From NCBI RefSeq assembly GCF_001613165.1, contig NZ_BDBV01000044.1, positions 62,001-126,000 of the forward strand: a stretch of 64,000 nucleotides of DNA. The letters run 5' to 3'. Below are positions 43,448 through 52,233 of the stretch, piece after piece. The first letter of the stretch is position 1; the number at the start of each line of letters is the position of its first letter. The position numbers were made by a program, and so were the translations under genes. This DNA is from Nocardia mexicana NBRC 108244 (lineage in GTDB: Bacteria > Actinomycetota > Actinomycetes > Mycobacteriales > Mycobacteriaceae). A model generated the notes under the pieces. It was not told the DNA's origin, did not search any database, and saw only the letters and a list, made by a program, of their open reading frames with translations.

Positions 43448-44251
43448 CTATTTCGCGTCGGCCGCCGAGTCGAAGCTTGCGCCCATTCCGATGCTCGCTC
43501 CGCCGTCGACGGGGATCACCGCGCCGGTCACGAATCTCAGGTTCGGTGCGACGAGCGCGCCGACCAGGTCGGCGAATTCGCGGGGTTGCCCGATGCGGCC
43601 CATCGGCAGGCCGCTGCCGAGACGGGTTTTGGAGAGTTCGGGTTGTCTGTCGATGGTCTTGTCGATGAGGGGGGTGTCGAAGTATCCGGTCAGCAGGGTG
43701 TTGACGTTGATGTTGTGCGGCCCGGCCTCCAGCGCGAGGGTTTGGGCGTAGCCGATGACGGCCGACCAGACGGTGGCCGGTGCTGCCATTCCGACGGCTG
43801 GGCGGTGCGCGACTCCGGAGACCACGTTGAGGATGCTGCCGCCTTCGGTTGTCATGTGCGGCAGCGTCGTTCGCACGGATCGGACCACGTAGAAGAAGTG
43901 ACGTTCGAAGGCTGTCAGCCATACGTCGTCGGTGAGCTCGGAGATGCGGCGGATCGGCGGCCCGCCGTCATTGGTGACCAGGACGTGGACGGCCGGACCG
44001 AACCGCTGCAGCGTTTCTGCCGTGACGTGCTCGATGTCGGCGTCGACCGAGCAATCGGCGGCGACCCCGAGGATCCGTTCTCGGCCGTACTTGTCGGCAA
44101 GCTGTGCTGCGGCGGCCGCGACCTTCTCCGCACGACGCGCGAAGATCGTGACGCAGGCGCCTTCCCGCAGCAGGCGATCCGCGATCGCGAACCCGAGGCC
44201 ATCGCTGCCACCGCCGACGATCGCCACCTTCCCGGTCAGTCCCAGGTCCAT
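43448..44251 (-). CDS. Short-chain dehydrogenase/reductase family protein lacking the usual catalytic Tyr and Lys
   Basis: A 267-residue Rossmann-fold protein: cofactor motif VGGGSDGLGFAIA, ADCSVDADI, and the C-terminal PVDGGASIGMG. The catalytic Ser is in NVVSG, but 13 residues on, where Tyr is expected, the sequence reads AAPATVWSAVIGYAQ; neither YxxxK Tyr nor Lys is present. It is therefore an atypical SDR that may bind substrate or work by another mechanism. Last gene of the CoA-ligase/amidohydrolase operon; ATG at 44251 overlaps the amidohydrolase stop. Confidence 0.85.
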   Translation of the reverse strand: MDLGLTGKVAIVGGGSDGLGFAIADRLLREGACVTIFARRAEKVAAAAAQLADKYGRERILGVAADCSVDADIEHVTAETLQRFGPAVHVLVTNDGGPPIRRISELTDDVWLTAFERHFFYVVRSVRTTLPHMTTEGGSILNVVSGVAHRPAVGMAAPATVWSAVIGYAQTLALEAGPHNINVNTLLTGYFDTPLIDKTIDRQPELSKTRLGSGLPMGRIGQPREFADLVGALVAPNLRFVTGAVIPVDGGASIGMGASFDSAADAK

Positions 44252-45135
44252 CACTCGGCTCCGATCGATGTCAGGAATGTTTCGGCATTGCCCGCGAACA
44301 CGTCGTCCAGGACGTCCGGGGAGAAACCCTGGTCACGCCATTCCTGCACCAGCCGTTCGTGGCTGAGCATCGGGTAGTCGGCTCCGAAGAACACCCGCTT
44401 GCGCAGGCGCTTGCCGATCTCACGCCGCAGTTCGTCGGAAAAGTAGCGCGGAGACCAGCCGTGCAACTCCATCCAGACGTTCGCCTTGTGGAGTGCGATG
44501 GCGATCATCTCCGATTGCCAGGGCCAGGCCACCCGAGCCGCGATCACGTTCAGGTCGGGGTGTTTCGCTGCGATGCGGTCGACGTAGCGGGGGTGACAGC
44601 CCTCGAGTGTGATGCCCATGCCGCCGCGCGTTCCGGCGCCGGTGGCAGACATGCCGACATGCACCAGCACTGGACGGTTGGCCTCGATGCACAGGTTCAG
44701 GCACTTCGCCCACCCCGGCTGGTCCGGTGTGCCGGCGGGGGTGAACGAATGAACGGTCAGCCCGATCAGTCCCGGTCCCTCGCTGAGGCAGCGTTCGAAT
44801 TCCCTGACATGCTTCGGCTGTGTCGGATCGATGCCGATCCAGTTGCCGAGCACGACGTCGGGGTGCGTGCGGGCGAAGTCGAACGCGTAGTCGTGCTGGT
44901 CGCGTAGCGCACCGGCATCCATCTTGTAGGTGAAGGCGAAGTCGAGCATCACTCTGGCGTTGGCCCGGCGAAACTGGGCCGCTTGTTGTTCATCGCTGAC
45001 GAAGTTCATGCCCCACTTGAAATAACCCTGCAGGGCAGCACGGTCCTCGGCGGTCTCGTACGGACTGCCCTTCCAGCCCTGCTCGGTGCCCCAGTGGGAG
45101 TGGAAGTCGAGCAGGCGGGGTGGCGATGCGTTCAA
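44251..45135 (-). CDS. Amidohydrolase_2 family protein (decarboxylase-like TIM barrel)
   Basis: A 294-residue metal-dependent hydrolase/decarboxylase. Metal ligands: the HxH in LLDFHSHWG, His in VLVHVGMSA, and Asp in FFGADYPMLSHERL. This fold includes amidohydrolases and the ACMSD/gamma-resorcylate type decarboxylases. The best start is TTG at 45135 with AAAGG nine bases upstream; no ATG or GTG fits. It lies between the CoA ligase and the SDR in one operon and probably acts on the same aromatic or carboxylic substrate. Confidence 0.85.
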   Translation of the reverse strand: MNASPPRLLDFHSHWGTEQGWKGSPYETAEDRAALQGYFKWGMNFVSDEQQAAQFRRANARVMLDFAFTYKMDAGALRDQHDYAFDFARTHPDVVLGNWIGIDPTQPKHVREFERCLSEGPGLIGLTVHSFTPAGTPDQPGWAKCLNLCIEANRPVLVHVGMSATGAGTRGGMGITLEGCHPRYVDRIAAKHPDLNVIAARVAWPWQSEMIAIALHKANVWMELHGWSPRYFSDELRREIGKRLRKRVFFGADYPMLSHERLVQEWRDQGFSPDVLDDVFAGNAETFLTSIGAE

Positions 45136-45164
45136 CGCTGAATACCTTTCGCGAGTGGGAGTTG

Positions 45165-46745
45165 TCAGTGGACATTGCGGGTCGAGTCGCGCCAATAGGG
45201 CGCGCGTAACGCCTTCTTGTCGACCTTGCCGACCGCCGTCTGCGGCAGCGCATCGACGACAACGACCTGTTTGGGCGCATACATCGAGCCCTTGACCTGC
45301 TTCACGAAGCCCTGGAGCGCGCGGATGTCGACCTGCTGCCCGGGGCGCGCGACCACGAACGCGGTGACGCTCTCGCCCCATCTGTCGTCGGGTACGCCGA
45401 TCACCGCCGCCGAGCCGACCGAAGGGTGCCCGGTCAGGGCGGCCTCGACTTCGCTCGCGTAGATGTTGAAACCCCCGGAGATGATCATGTCCTTCTTGCG
45501 GTCGACGATGTACAGCAGGCCCTCGTCGTCCTGACGGGCCAGGTCTCCGGTGTGCAGCCAGCCGCCTTCGAGCGCCGCTGCGGTCTCCTCTGGAAGGTTC
45601 CGGTAGCCCAGCATGACTCCGCGGTTGCGCATGACGATCTCGCCCACCTCGCCCGGGCGAACGTCGTGCCCGTCGTCGTCGATGAGCCGGATGCGGTTCC
45701 CGACCACGGGACGGCCGCAGGAGGCGAGTCGCTCCAGGTTCGTGGTCCGGTGTGCGGCCTTTGGCAGGATCGTCCCGATGCCAGTCGACTCCGTCTGCCC
45801 GTATATCTGGGCGAAGACCGGTCCGATCCGCTCCCGCGCTTCGGCCAGGCGCACCGGAGACATCGGCCCGGTGGCATACCAGATCACCTCGAGGCTGGAC
45901 AGGTCTCTGGTCTCCGGGCGCTCGTGGTCCAGCAGCGTGTAGATCATCGTCGGCAGGCCGCTGAGGCAGTTGATGCGCTCGGTATCGATGATGTCCAGGA
46001 ATCGGCCGGGGTCGAAGCCCTGCTCGATCACGACGGTGCCGCCGCGCAGCAATGTAGGGAGGACGCCGAGCCCGGCGGCATGGGTGAGCGGGGCCGAGGC
46101 CAGATATCGCGGCAGATGCGGCTGTTCGAAGTCGGCCAGCTGCGCATACACCATCTGCACCATCGACCGGTGCGGCTGCATCACACCCTTGGGCCGGCCG
46201 GTCGTCCCCCCGGTGTATTGCAGCCATGCGACGTCGGTCTCGGTGGCCGGGCCGGGGTCGAGTGGCCGAGCCGCGTGCGACTCGCCTTCGGGTAGGCCCC
46301 CCGCGGCGGGGACGACCAGCAGGTGTCTCAGCGAGCCGACTGCTGCGAGGAGGTGGCGCCCGTGCTCCTCGAGCGCATCGGTAACGACCAGGACCGTGGC
46401 CTGTGCGTCCTCGCAGACGACGATGTGGTCCTCGACCGACGCCAGCGCCTGCAGGCCGGTGAAGCGCCCGCCGGTCAGGTATGTCGCGGCCTGGATAATC
46501 CATGATTCGGGCGTGTTCGGGCCGAGCATCGCGACGCCCACCCCGCGCCCCACGCCCCGGCGGGCCAGCGCGGCCGTGTACAGCGAGACGAGATCTCCGA
46601 CTTGCGTGTAGGTCAGTCGCCGATCACCGGCGACGAATGCCTCGGAGGCGCTGTGCCGGGTGAGGGCCTGCACGATCAGATCGCCCAGCGTCACTCCGGA
46701 GGAGGCGGCCGCGGCGGGAGCGCTGGGCACGTCGACATGAGACAT
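45165..46745 (-). CDS. AMP-dependent acyl/aryl-CoA synthetase
   Basis: A 526-residue ANL-family ligase that activates a carboxylic acid as the CoA thioester. Core motifs: YTGGTTGRPKG (ATP loop), YGQTESTG, and HTGDLARQDDEGLLYIVDRKKDMIISGGFNIY, with the catalytic Lys in PQTAVGKVDKKAL. It heads an operon with the amidohydrolase and SDR, and follows the AraC-type regulator by 54 bp. Substrate class (fatty or aromatic acid) is not decidable from motifs. Confidence 0.92.
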   Translation of the reverse strand: MSHVDVPSAPAAAASSGVTLGDLIVQALTRHSASEAFVAGDRRLTYTQVGDLVSLYTAALARRGVGRGVGVAMLGPNTPESWIIQAATYLTGGRFTGLQALASVEDHIVVCEDAQATVLVVTDALEEHGRHLLAAVGSLRHLLVVPAAGGLPEGESHAARPLDPGPATETDVAWLQYTGGTTGRPKGVMQPHRSMVQMVYAQLADFEQPHLPRYLASAPLTHAAGLGVLPTLLRGGTVVIEQGFDPGRFLDIIDTERINCLSGLPTMIYTLLDHERPETRDLSSLEVIWYATGPMSPVRLAEARERIGPVFAQIYGQTESTGIGTILPKAAHRTTNLERLASCGRPVVGNRIRLIDDDGHDVRPGEVGEIVMRNRGVMLGYRNLPEETAAALEGGWLHTGDLARQDDEGLLYIVDRKKDMIISGGFNIYASEVEAALTGHPSVGSAAVIGVPDDRWGESVTAFVVARPGQQVDIRALQGFVKQVKGSMYAPKQVVVVDALPQTAVGKVDKKALRAPYWRDSTRNVH

Positions 46746-46799
46746 ACCTCAACGATGGGCCTCCACACCATGGGCGCACCACCGATGTTCCGCCTGGAA

Positions 46800-47585
46800 T
46801 TACGGATAACCCGCCAAGGTGTGGCGCGCCGTAGCGCGGTAGCGACCGGGTGTCTGGCCGACGAGGTTGGTGAAGGCATCGATGAAGCTGCTCGGGTTCG
46901 CCCAGCCCAGCCGTATCGCGGTGTCGGTGACCGAGGTGCCTTCGGAGAGTTCGATCACTGCCCGCTGAATCCGCAGCAGCGTGCGCCAGTGCTGGAAGGT
47001 CATCGATAGCTCGCTGCTGAACAGCCGGCTGAGAGTGCGTTCGCTCGAACCGGTTCGGTGCCCCAACTCCGCCAGCGTCGCCGGGCTGCCCGGGTCGGCG
47101 TGCAGCAGATCGGTTACTGCCTTGAGGCGCGTGTCGCGCGGTTCCGGAAGGCGTAGTGGTTCTTTCGCGGCGCGAGCGAGTTCCGTGACGACGACCTCGA
47201 GCAGCAGTCGGGTGCGGGGGCTGTCGGCGGGTTCGCGGTCGCCGGTCATAGCCAGGTATGCCTCGCGTACGAGCGCGCTGGCCACGAACACCGACGGTTC
47301 CCTCGGTAGCTGCTCGGTCAGGGCCGCCGGGACCCCGAGCACTCGGATATCGGTCTGGCCGTGCGAGCGACTGCTGTGTACGGAGAATGGCGGCACCCAG
47401 GTCATGCGGTTCGCCGGCGCCACCCAGGTGCCGACCTCGGTCGTAGTGACCAGCGCTCCGGAAGCGGCATACCTGAGCTGCCCGAAGTCATGGAAGTGCG
47501 GGGCGACCTCCGCGCCGTGGGCCAAGGGCTCGCAGACCGGCGAGTCGTCGGTCCAAAACACCGGCTCGGGCGCAAGTTCGGTCAT
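46800..47585 (-). CDS. AraC family transcriptional regulator
   Basis: A 261-residue regulator with an N-terminal cupin-like sensor (VAPHFHDFGQLRYAASGALVTTTEVGTWVAPANRMTWVPP) and a C-terminal pair of HTH motifs (TLAELGHRTGSSERTLSRLFSSELSMTFQHWRTLLRIQRAV..., VTDTAIRLGWANPSSFIDAFTNLVGQTPGRYR). ATG at 47585 is used; a GTG lies at 47591. It is upstream of and collinear with the CoA-ligase operon, which it probably activates. Confidence 0.9.
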   Translation of the reverse strand: MTELAPEPVFWTDDSPVCEPLAHGAEVAPHFHDFGQLRYAASGALVTTTEVGTWVAPANRMTWVPPFSVHSSRSHGQTDIRVLGVPAALTEQLPREPSVFVASALVREAYLAMTGDREPADSPRTRLLLEVVVTELARAAKEPLRLPEPRDTRLKAVTDLLHADPGSPATLAELGHRTGSSERTLSRLFSSELSMTFQHWRTLLRIQRAVIELSEGTSVTDTAIRLGWANPSSFIDAFTNLVGQTPGRYRATARHTLAGYP

Positions 47586-47686
47586 CAACACACACTGTAA
47601 GCGGCGTTCGGAGGGCTGGCGGGTTATCAGGATATTCTGGCGTGAGACCGGTGGTACGCCTATCTGTCGGCGATCATCGTTGAAAG

Positions 47687-48613
47687 ATGCGAGTAATCAC
47701 CCAGCACACACTCGGAGGGCCGGAGGTCCTCACCATCGCCGAAGTGCCCCCGCCCCGGCCCCTGCCGACCGAGGTCCTCGTCCGGGTCGAGGCGATCGGG
47801 CTGAACCCGCTCGAACCGCGTCTGCGCGCCGGTGAGTTCCCGCTGCTCGGCAGGCCGCCGTTCATCCTCGGCTGGGATATCAGCGGCGTGGTCGAGACGG
47901 CGCAGACGTGGCGGTTGCGGCCCGGTGACGAGGTGTTCGGGATGCCGCTGTTCCCGCGTGCCGCCAACGCGTACGCCGAACTGGTGGCGGCACCGGCTCT
48001 GCACCTGGTGCGCAAGCCCGCATCGCTCTCGCACGTCGAGGCGGCGGCGTTGCCGGTCGTCGGGCTGACCGCGTGGCAGGGCCTGGTCGATCTCGGCGGC
48101 GTGCGCGAGGGCACCCGCGTCCTGATCCACGCCGGTGGTGGCGGGGTCGGTCACGTCGCGATCCAGATCGCGAAATCACTGGGCGCACACGTGATCACCA
48201 CCGTCAGTGCGAGCAAGCGGGAGTTCGTCGAGGAACTCGGTGCCGACGAGGTCATCGATTACACGGCGGTCGACTTCGCCGAAGTCGTCGGCGACATCGA
48301 TGTGGCGCTCGACACGCTCGGCGGCGATACCGCCGCACGTTCACTCGACGTGCTCCGACCAGGGGGACACCTCGTGACCGCGGTCGCCGACGAGGATACG
48401 GAGCTCATCGCGAAGTTCGACGCGGCGGGCAAGCGATTCAGCGGCGTCGCGGTCGACCCCGATCCGGCCGCCCTGCAAGGGCTCGTCGACCTCGTCGACC
48501 ACGGCAAGCTCCGAGTCCACGTCCAGGCGACCTTCCCGTTCGAGCGGATCGCCGACGCACACCGGCTGATCGAGAGCGGCCACCTCCAGGGCAAGGTCGT
48601 CCTCACCGTCTGA
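47687..48613 (+). CDS. Zinc-free medium-chain dehydrogenase, quinone-oxidoreductase-like
   Basis: A 308-residue NADP-dependent MDR protein: GROES-like N-terminus (VLVRVEAIGLNPLEPRLRAG, LGWDISGVV), nucleotide motif HAGGGGVGHVAIQIAKSLGAHVITTVS, and the AESLGADEVIDY-type stretch EELGADEVIDYT. No Cys/His zinc ligands are seen at the catalytic site. It is divergent from the AraC gene, 101 bp away, and may belong to the same regulon. Confidence 0.9.
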   Translation: MRVITQHTLGGPEVLTIAEVPPPRPLPTEVLVRVEAIGLNPLEPRLRAGEFPLLGRPPFILGWDISGVVETAQTWRLRPGDEVFGMPLFPRAANAYAELVAAPALHLVRKPASLSHVEAAALPVVGLTAWQGLVDLGGVREGTRVLIHAGGGGVGHVAIQIAKSLGAHVITTVSASKREFVEELGADEVIDYTAVDFAEVVGDIDVALDTLGGDTAARSLDVLRPGGHLVTAVADEDTELIAKFDAAGKRFSGVAVDPDPAALQGLVDLVDHGKLRVHVQATFPFERIADAHRLIESGHLQGKVVLTV

Positions 48614-48661
48614 TCCCCACGGTAATTATTGTTGGCGCTCATGATATTCCGTGATATCGCC

Positions 48662-48690
48662 CAACCCGATTGGCTGCCAATGGGTTTGGT
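48662..48690 (+). terminator. Possible hairpin terminator after the oxidoreductase
   Basis: Imperfect stem around 48662-48674 and 48678-48690 (11 of 13 pairs, loop CTG), 48 bp beyond the stop at 48613. There is no clear T tract. Plausible as a transcription end, but weak. Confidence 0.35.
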
Positions 48691-48831
48691 GTATTGCGGC
48701 GCGGAGCTGGTTGCAACGTTGAAGCTCCAATGGACCGAGAGTCCCGGTTAATGCGTGGTGGCCGCTGCAGCGGTGGGCTTTGCTGGCAGGTAGTTTGACC
48801 CGGACTTGCCTGGGGGAGAGACAGTGGAGGC

Positions 48832-49365
48832 ATGACGATACCGATCGAGACTGCTACCCGCTGGGGCAAGCTCGGAGTTCGCGGCGTCCGCCGGGATCGC
48901 CCGGACATCGGCAAGATTGCGGAGGTGCTTGTCGAGCTGGCGCGAGAACAGCTGGGCGACAGGCGAAGTCGTTGTGAAAACCGCACTGGCAGCGGTGGCG
49001 GGAGTTCACCATCGCCGTCTCTGTCTGCCCATCGGTCTCCGCCGAGTCGGAAGCGGCGACTCGGTCAGGACCAAGTTCGGATGCTGGTGCGCGACTATGT
49101 GGCTGGTGCTACGACCTCCGAGCTGGGCGACCGGTTCGGGGTCGATCGCCGTACCGTCAGTGCCATCCTGCATCGGCACGATGTGCCGATGCGTCGCCGT
49201 GGTTTGTCTGCGGACCAGATCGATGAGGCGATCCGCCTCTACGGTCTCGGTTGGTCCTTGGCACGGGTCGGAAGACATCTTGCCGTCGATTCGACCACGG
49301 TGTTGAACCGTCTGCGCGAGCGTGGCGTCCGCACCCGCGACACGCACGGGCGGACTCGGTCCTGA
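48832..49365 (+). CDS. Tandem HTH protein, recombinase/resolvase-like remnant
   Basis: A 177-residue basic protein. The C-terminal half has two HTH units: LVRDYVAGATTSELGDRFGVDRRTVSAILHRHDV and ADQIDEAIRLYGLGWSLARVGRHLAVDSTTVLNRLRERG. The N-terminal part (residues 1-75) is Arg/Ser-rich, with no recombinase catalytic domain, and looks disrupted (RSRCENRTGSGGGSSPSPS). ATG is preceded by GTGGAGG. Its second HTH is repeated in fragment form at 43029-43211. Location 233 bp from the 3' end of a tRNA gene fits a decayed integrative element; a functional DNA-binding protein cannot be excluded. Confidence 0.6.
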   Translation: MTIPIETATRWGKLGVRGVRRDRPDIGKIAEVLVELAREQLGDRRSRCENRTGSGGGSSPSPSLSAHRSPPSRKRRLGQDQVRMLVRDYVAGATTSELGDRFGVDRRTVSAILHRHDVPMRRRGLSADQIDEAIRLYGLGWSLARVGRHLAVDSTTVLNRLRERGVRTRDTHGRTRS

Positions 49366-49559
49366 CATCGATCCATGAGGACCAGGTGAGGCCGCATTCG
49401 TGGCGAGCACGGCTTGCGGTCGTGGTATCGACAGTGTGCCTACGACGGAATCAACACCGATGACCACACACCTTGCGGCGCTTACTAGAACACGAAAAAT
49501 GGCTCTGACCAGGTGGCATGCGGTACTCGCGCGGAGGTGGTCTCAAGCCTGGAATGCGG

Positions 49560-49579
49560 AAAAAGCCCTGATCAAGGGC
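49560..49579 (-). terminator. Intrinsic terminator of the tRNA-Ala gene
   Basis: On the minus strand a stem GCCCT/AGGGC with loop TGATC (49565-49579) is followed at once by five T (49564-49560). It begins 19 nt past the tRNA 3' end, a textbook position for a tRNA terminator. Confidence 0.7.
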
Positions 49580-49597
49580 GGTTTCCGGGTCAACTTG

Positions 49598-49670
49598 TGG
49601 AGCTAAGGGGAATCGAACCCCTGACCTTCTCGATGCGAACGAGACGCGCTACCAACTGCGCCATAGCCCC
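49598..49670 (-). tRNA. tRNA-Ala (anticodon CGC)
   Basis: 73-nt cloverleaf read on the minus strand. The acceptor arm GGGGCTA pairs with TAGCTCC and includes the G3:U70 wobble that identifies alanine tRNAs. Then D arm GCGC...GCGC, anticodon arm TCTCG-TTCGCAT-CGAGA giving anticodon CGC, and T arm AGGGG-TTCGATT-CCCCT. Discriminator A is at 49598. The 3' CCA is not encoded (CAA follows), as is usual in actinobacteria. Confidence 0.95.
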
Positions 49671-49795
49671 GTGTGACTCGTTGCCGAACCACGCTGGAGA
49701 ACTTTAGCAGGTGGGTGGCTGTGGTTCCGAATCGGCTGGTGGGGGTGGTGTGGCCGGGGTGGGGTGGATTGAGGGGTAGTCGAGGTGGGGGTGGG

Positions 49796-49817
49796 TTCGA
49801 TACAGTGATGTATCGAA
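49796..49817. promoter_or_regulatory. Perfect 22-bp operator-like inverted repeat before the deacylase gene
   Basis: Arms TTCGATACA (49796-49804) and TGTATCGAA (49809-49817) are perfect complements around GTGA, ending 27 bp before the start at 49845. GATACA-N4-TGTATC is a common TetR-type operator shape. No TetR gene is adjacent, so the regulator would act from elsewhere. Confidence 0.65.
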
Positions 49818-49844
49818 AAGTCGGGGAGTGTGCGGAGGTCTCGC

Positions 49845-51569
49845 ATGGCCGGATATGACGTCGTCGTACGCGGGGGAACGGTCTACGACGGGACGGGGGC
49901 GCCGCCGGTCAGGGCCGACGTCGGGATCAGGGCTGGAATGGTCGCGGCGATCGGCATCGACCTCGGCGAGGGCGCGCGGACGATCGACGCGGCCGGTAAG
50001 TGGGTGACGCCGGGGCTGATCGACGTGCACACCCACTACGACGCCGAGGTGCTGTTCGCGCCGGGGCTGGGGGAGTCGGCCCGGCACGGCGTCACCTCCG
50101 TCGTATTCGGCAACTGCTCGCTGTCCACGGTCTACTCCGAGGCCGAGGACTGCGCGGATATGTTCGCGCGGGTGGAGGCGCTGCCGTGGGATGTGGTGCA
50201 CGCTGCGGTGAAGGAGCATCGGGACTGGCGGGATCCGAAAAGCTATGTCGCGGCGCTGGAATCGCGGCCGCTCGGGGTGAATGTGGCCGCGTTCCTGGGG
50301 CATTCGGATATCCGGGTGGCGGCCATGGGCCTGGCCCGGGCCTCCGACGGCAAGGCGCAGGCTACGCGGGCCGAGCGGCGGCAGATGGCGCAGATGCTCA
50401 CCGAGGCATTGGACGCGGGCTTCGTGGGACTGTCCACGATCCGCAGCTCCTTCTCCAAGCTCGAGGGGAAGCGCTATCCGGGTCGGCAACTGCCGTCCAC
50501 CTACGCCTCCTGGTCGGAGTATCGGGAGCTCAACGACCTACTGCGGGAACGCAATCGGATTCACCAGAGCACGCCGAACCTCACCAGCAGGCTGGAGATG
50601 GCGCACTTCTTCCTGCAGAGCGCGCGCCGTCGCGGCAAGCCGTTGAAGACCACGCTGATCTCCGCCGCCGACATCAAGGCCGACCGCGCCGTGGTGCGGC
50701 TGGCCACAACCGTTGCGGCGCTGGCGAACCGGGCACTGGGCGCCGAATTCCGCTGGCAGCATCTGCCGGTCCCGTTCGAGGTCTACGCCGACGGTGTCGA
50801 TCTCGTGGTGTTCGAGGAGTTCGGCTCCGGCGTGGCCGCGCTCAATATCCGAGACCTGTTGCAGCGCCACGAATTTCTCGACGACCCGGAGTTCCGCCGC
50901 GCATTCCGCAAGGATATGGCCAAGAAGTTCGGCTCCCGCGTGTGGCATCGCGACCTGCACGACGCCGAGATCGTCGCCTGCCCGGACGGCTCGGTGATCG
51001 GCCGCTCCTTCGGCGAGATCGCCGACGAGCGTGGGATATTGCCGCCCGACGCGCTGCTGGACCTGGTGGTGCAGCACGGCTCGCAGCTGCGCTGGCACAC
51101 CACCATCGCCAACGACCGCGACGCCGAGTTGAATCGGCTGGCGCGCTCGCCGCACGTGCAGATGGGGTTCGCGGATTCCGGTGCGCACCTACGTAATATG
51201 GCCTTCTACAACATGGGCGTCCGGTTCCTCGAGCGCGTGCACCGCGACGGATTCCTGCCCGTCGAACGGGCCGTGCACCGGCTCACCGGCGAACTGGCGC
51301 AGTGGTACGGCCTGGACACCGGCCGCATCGCCCCCGGCGCCCGCGCCGACATCGCGATCTTCGACCCGGCCGGATTCGACGGCTCCAGCGCGGCCTATCG
51401 CGAGGCGCCGATGCCGGGCGCACCCGGCGTGCAGCGCATGGTCAACCGCAACGACGGCGCGGTGACGGCAACGATCGTGAACGGGGTACCGGTCTACGAA
51501 AAGGGTGAATTCGCAGACGGTTTCGGCGAAACCCTGCGAGCGGGCACCTTCTTGCGCGCCGTCGGATAA
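49845..51569 (+). CDS. N-acyl-D-amino-acid deacylase family amidohydrolase
   Basis: A 574-residue metal-dependent hydrolase of the D-aminoacylase/dihydroorotase-like type: VVRGGTVYDGTGAPPVRADVGI at the N-terminus, the metal-binding VTPGLIDVHTHYDAEVLF, and MGFADSGAHLRNMAFYN plus GRIAPGARADIAIFDPAGFD near the C-terminus. ATG at 49845 has GGAGG six bases upstream. These enzymes release D-amino acids or open related amides; several actinobacterial members have unknown substrates. Controlled presumably by the repeat at 49796-49817. Confidence 0.9.
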   Translation: MAGYDVVVRGGTVYDGTGAPPVRADVGIRAGMVAAIGIDLGEGARTIDAAGKWVTPGLIDVHTHYDAEVLFAPGLGESARHGVTSVVFGNCSLSTVYSEAEDCADMFARVEALPWDVVHAAVKEHRDWRDPKSYVAALESRPLGVNVAAFLGHSDIRVAAMGLARASDGKAQATRAERRQMAQMLTEALDAGFVGLSTIRSSFSKLEGKRYPGRQLPSTYASWSEYRELNDLLRERNRIHQSTPNLTSRLEMAHFFLQSARRRGKPLKTTLISAADIKADRAVVRLATTVAALANRALGAEFRWQHLPVPFEVYADGVDLVVFEEFGSGVAALNIRDLLQRHEFLDDPEFRRAFRKDMAKKFGSRVWHRDLHDAEIVACPDGSVIGRSFGEIADERGILPPDALLDLVVQHGSQLRWHTTIANDRDAELNRLARSPHVQMGFADSGAHLRNMAFYNMGVRFLERVHRDGFLPVERAVHRLTGELAQWYGLDTGRIAPGARADIAIFDPAGFDGSSAAYREAPMPGAPGVQRMVNRNDGAVTATIVNGVPVYEKGEFADGFGETLRAGTFLRAVG

Positions 51570-51571
51570 GG

Positions 51572-52054
51572 CTACCGCGGTCTCGGCCGCGCATGCCGCC
51601 GGTGGAGTTCGCGCACACGCTCGGCGAGTTCGTCGTCCGGCCCGTCGACGGGGAGGCCGGGTGCGATCTCGGTGATCGGCAGCGGCCGGACCGGGCCGGC
51701 CGGCAGGCCGAGTTCGGCGCGCCAGCCGGTCAGCTGGGCGGTCGAGCTGGCGTAGACGATGCGGCCGAGGCCCGCCCAGGCGTGCGCTGCCGAGCACATC
51801 GGGCAGTGCTCGCCGGAGGTGTAGACGGTCGCGCGAGCGCGCCGATCCGCGGGGAGATGGGTGGCCGCCCAGCGCGCCAGCTCGAACTCGGGGTGCCGGG
51901 TGTGGTCGCCGCCGCCGACCTGGTTGACCGCCTCGGCGACGACCGCGCCGTCGTCGACCAGGATCGAGCCGAACGGCTCGTTGCCACGCTCGAGGGTCTG
52001 CTCCGCGAGTTCGACGCAACGTGCGAGGTAGGCGCGGTCGGCAGCATCGATCAT
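51572..52054 (-). CDS. Zinc-dependent nucleoside/nucleobase deaminase (CMP/dCMP deaminase fold)
   Basis: A 160-residue deaminase. The zinc site reads HPEFELARW (His ligand, catalytic Glu) and HCPMCSAAHAWAGL (PCxxC-type Cys pair). It probably converts guanine, cytosine or a related base. It converges with the deacylase with 2 bp between stops. ATG at 52054 has a weak AGGA; GTG at 52081 is possible. Confidence 0.85.
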   Translation of the reverse strand: MIDAADRAYLARCVELAEQTLERGNEPFGSILVDDGAVVAEAVNQVGGGDHTRHPEFELARWAATHLPADRRARATVYTSGEHCPMCSAAHAWAGLGRIVYASSTAQLTGWRAELGLPAGPVRPLPITEIAPGLPVDGPDDELAERVRELHRRHARPRPR

Positions 52055-52165
52055 GAGCGCAATCCTACGAGCGGTCGGCACCAGCGCCGAGGCCCGTCCG
52101 CGCCCGCTGCCCGCAGGACTGGCACACGTGGCATGAGAGGTCTGTCACTCCCACTGCCGCCGAGA

Positions 52166-52206
52166 TGTGTACGATGCACATCGCATGTAGTGTGCATAAT
52201 GCACAC
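52166..52206. promoter_or_regulatory. Tandem palindromes upstream of the efflux gene
   Basis: GTGTGCAT-A-ATGCACAC at 52190-52206 is a perfect 17-bp palindrome. TGTGTACGATGCACA at 52166-52180 is a degenerate copy (12 of 15 positions), 25 bp upstream. They end 28 bp before the GTG start of the MFS gene. They probably bind a TetR or MarR repressor sensing an efflux substrate; no regulator gene is adjacent. Confidence 0.6.
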
Positions 52207-52233
52207 GAAGCGGCAATGAGGGAGAAGACCGGC

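Noticed and set aside
49700..49795. Very G-rich stretch upstream of the deacylase, considered as a G-quadruplex or repeat element
   Set aside because: Runs of G are irregular, with no repeated unit. It may simply reflect base composition, and nothing here tests it.
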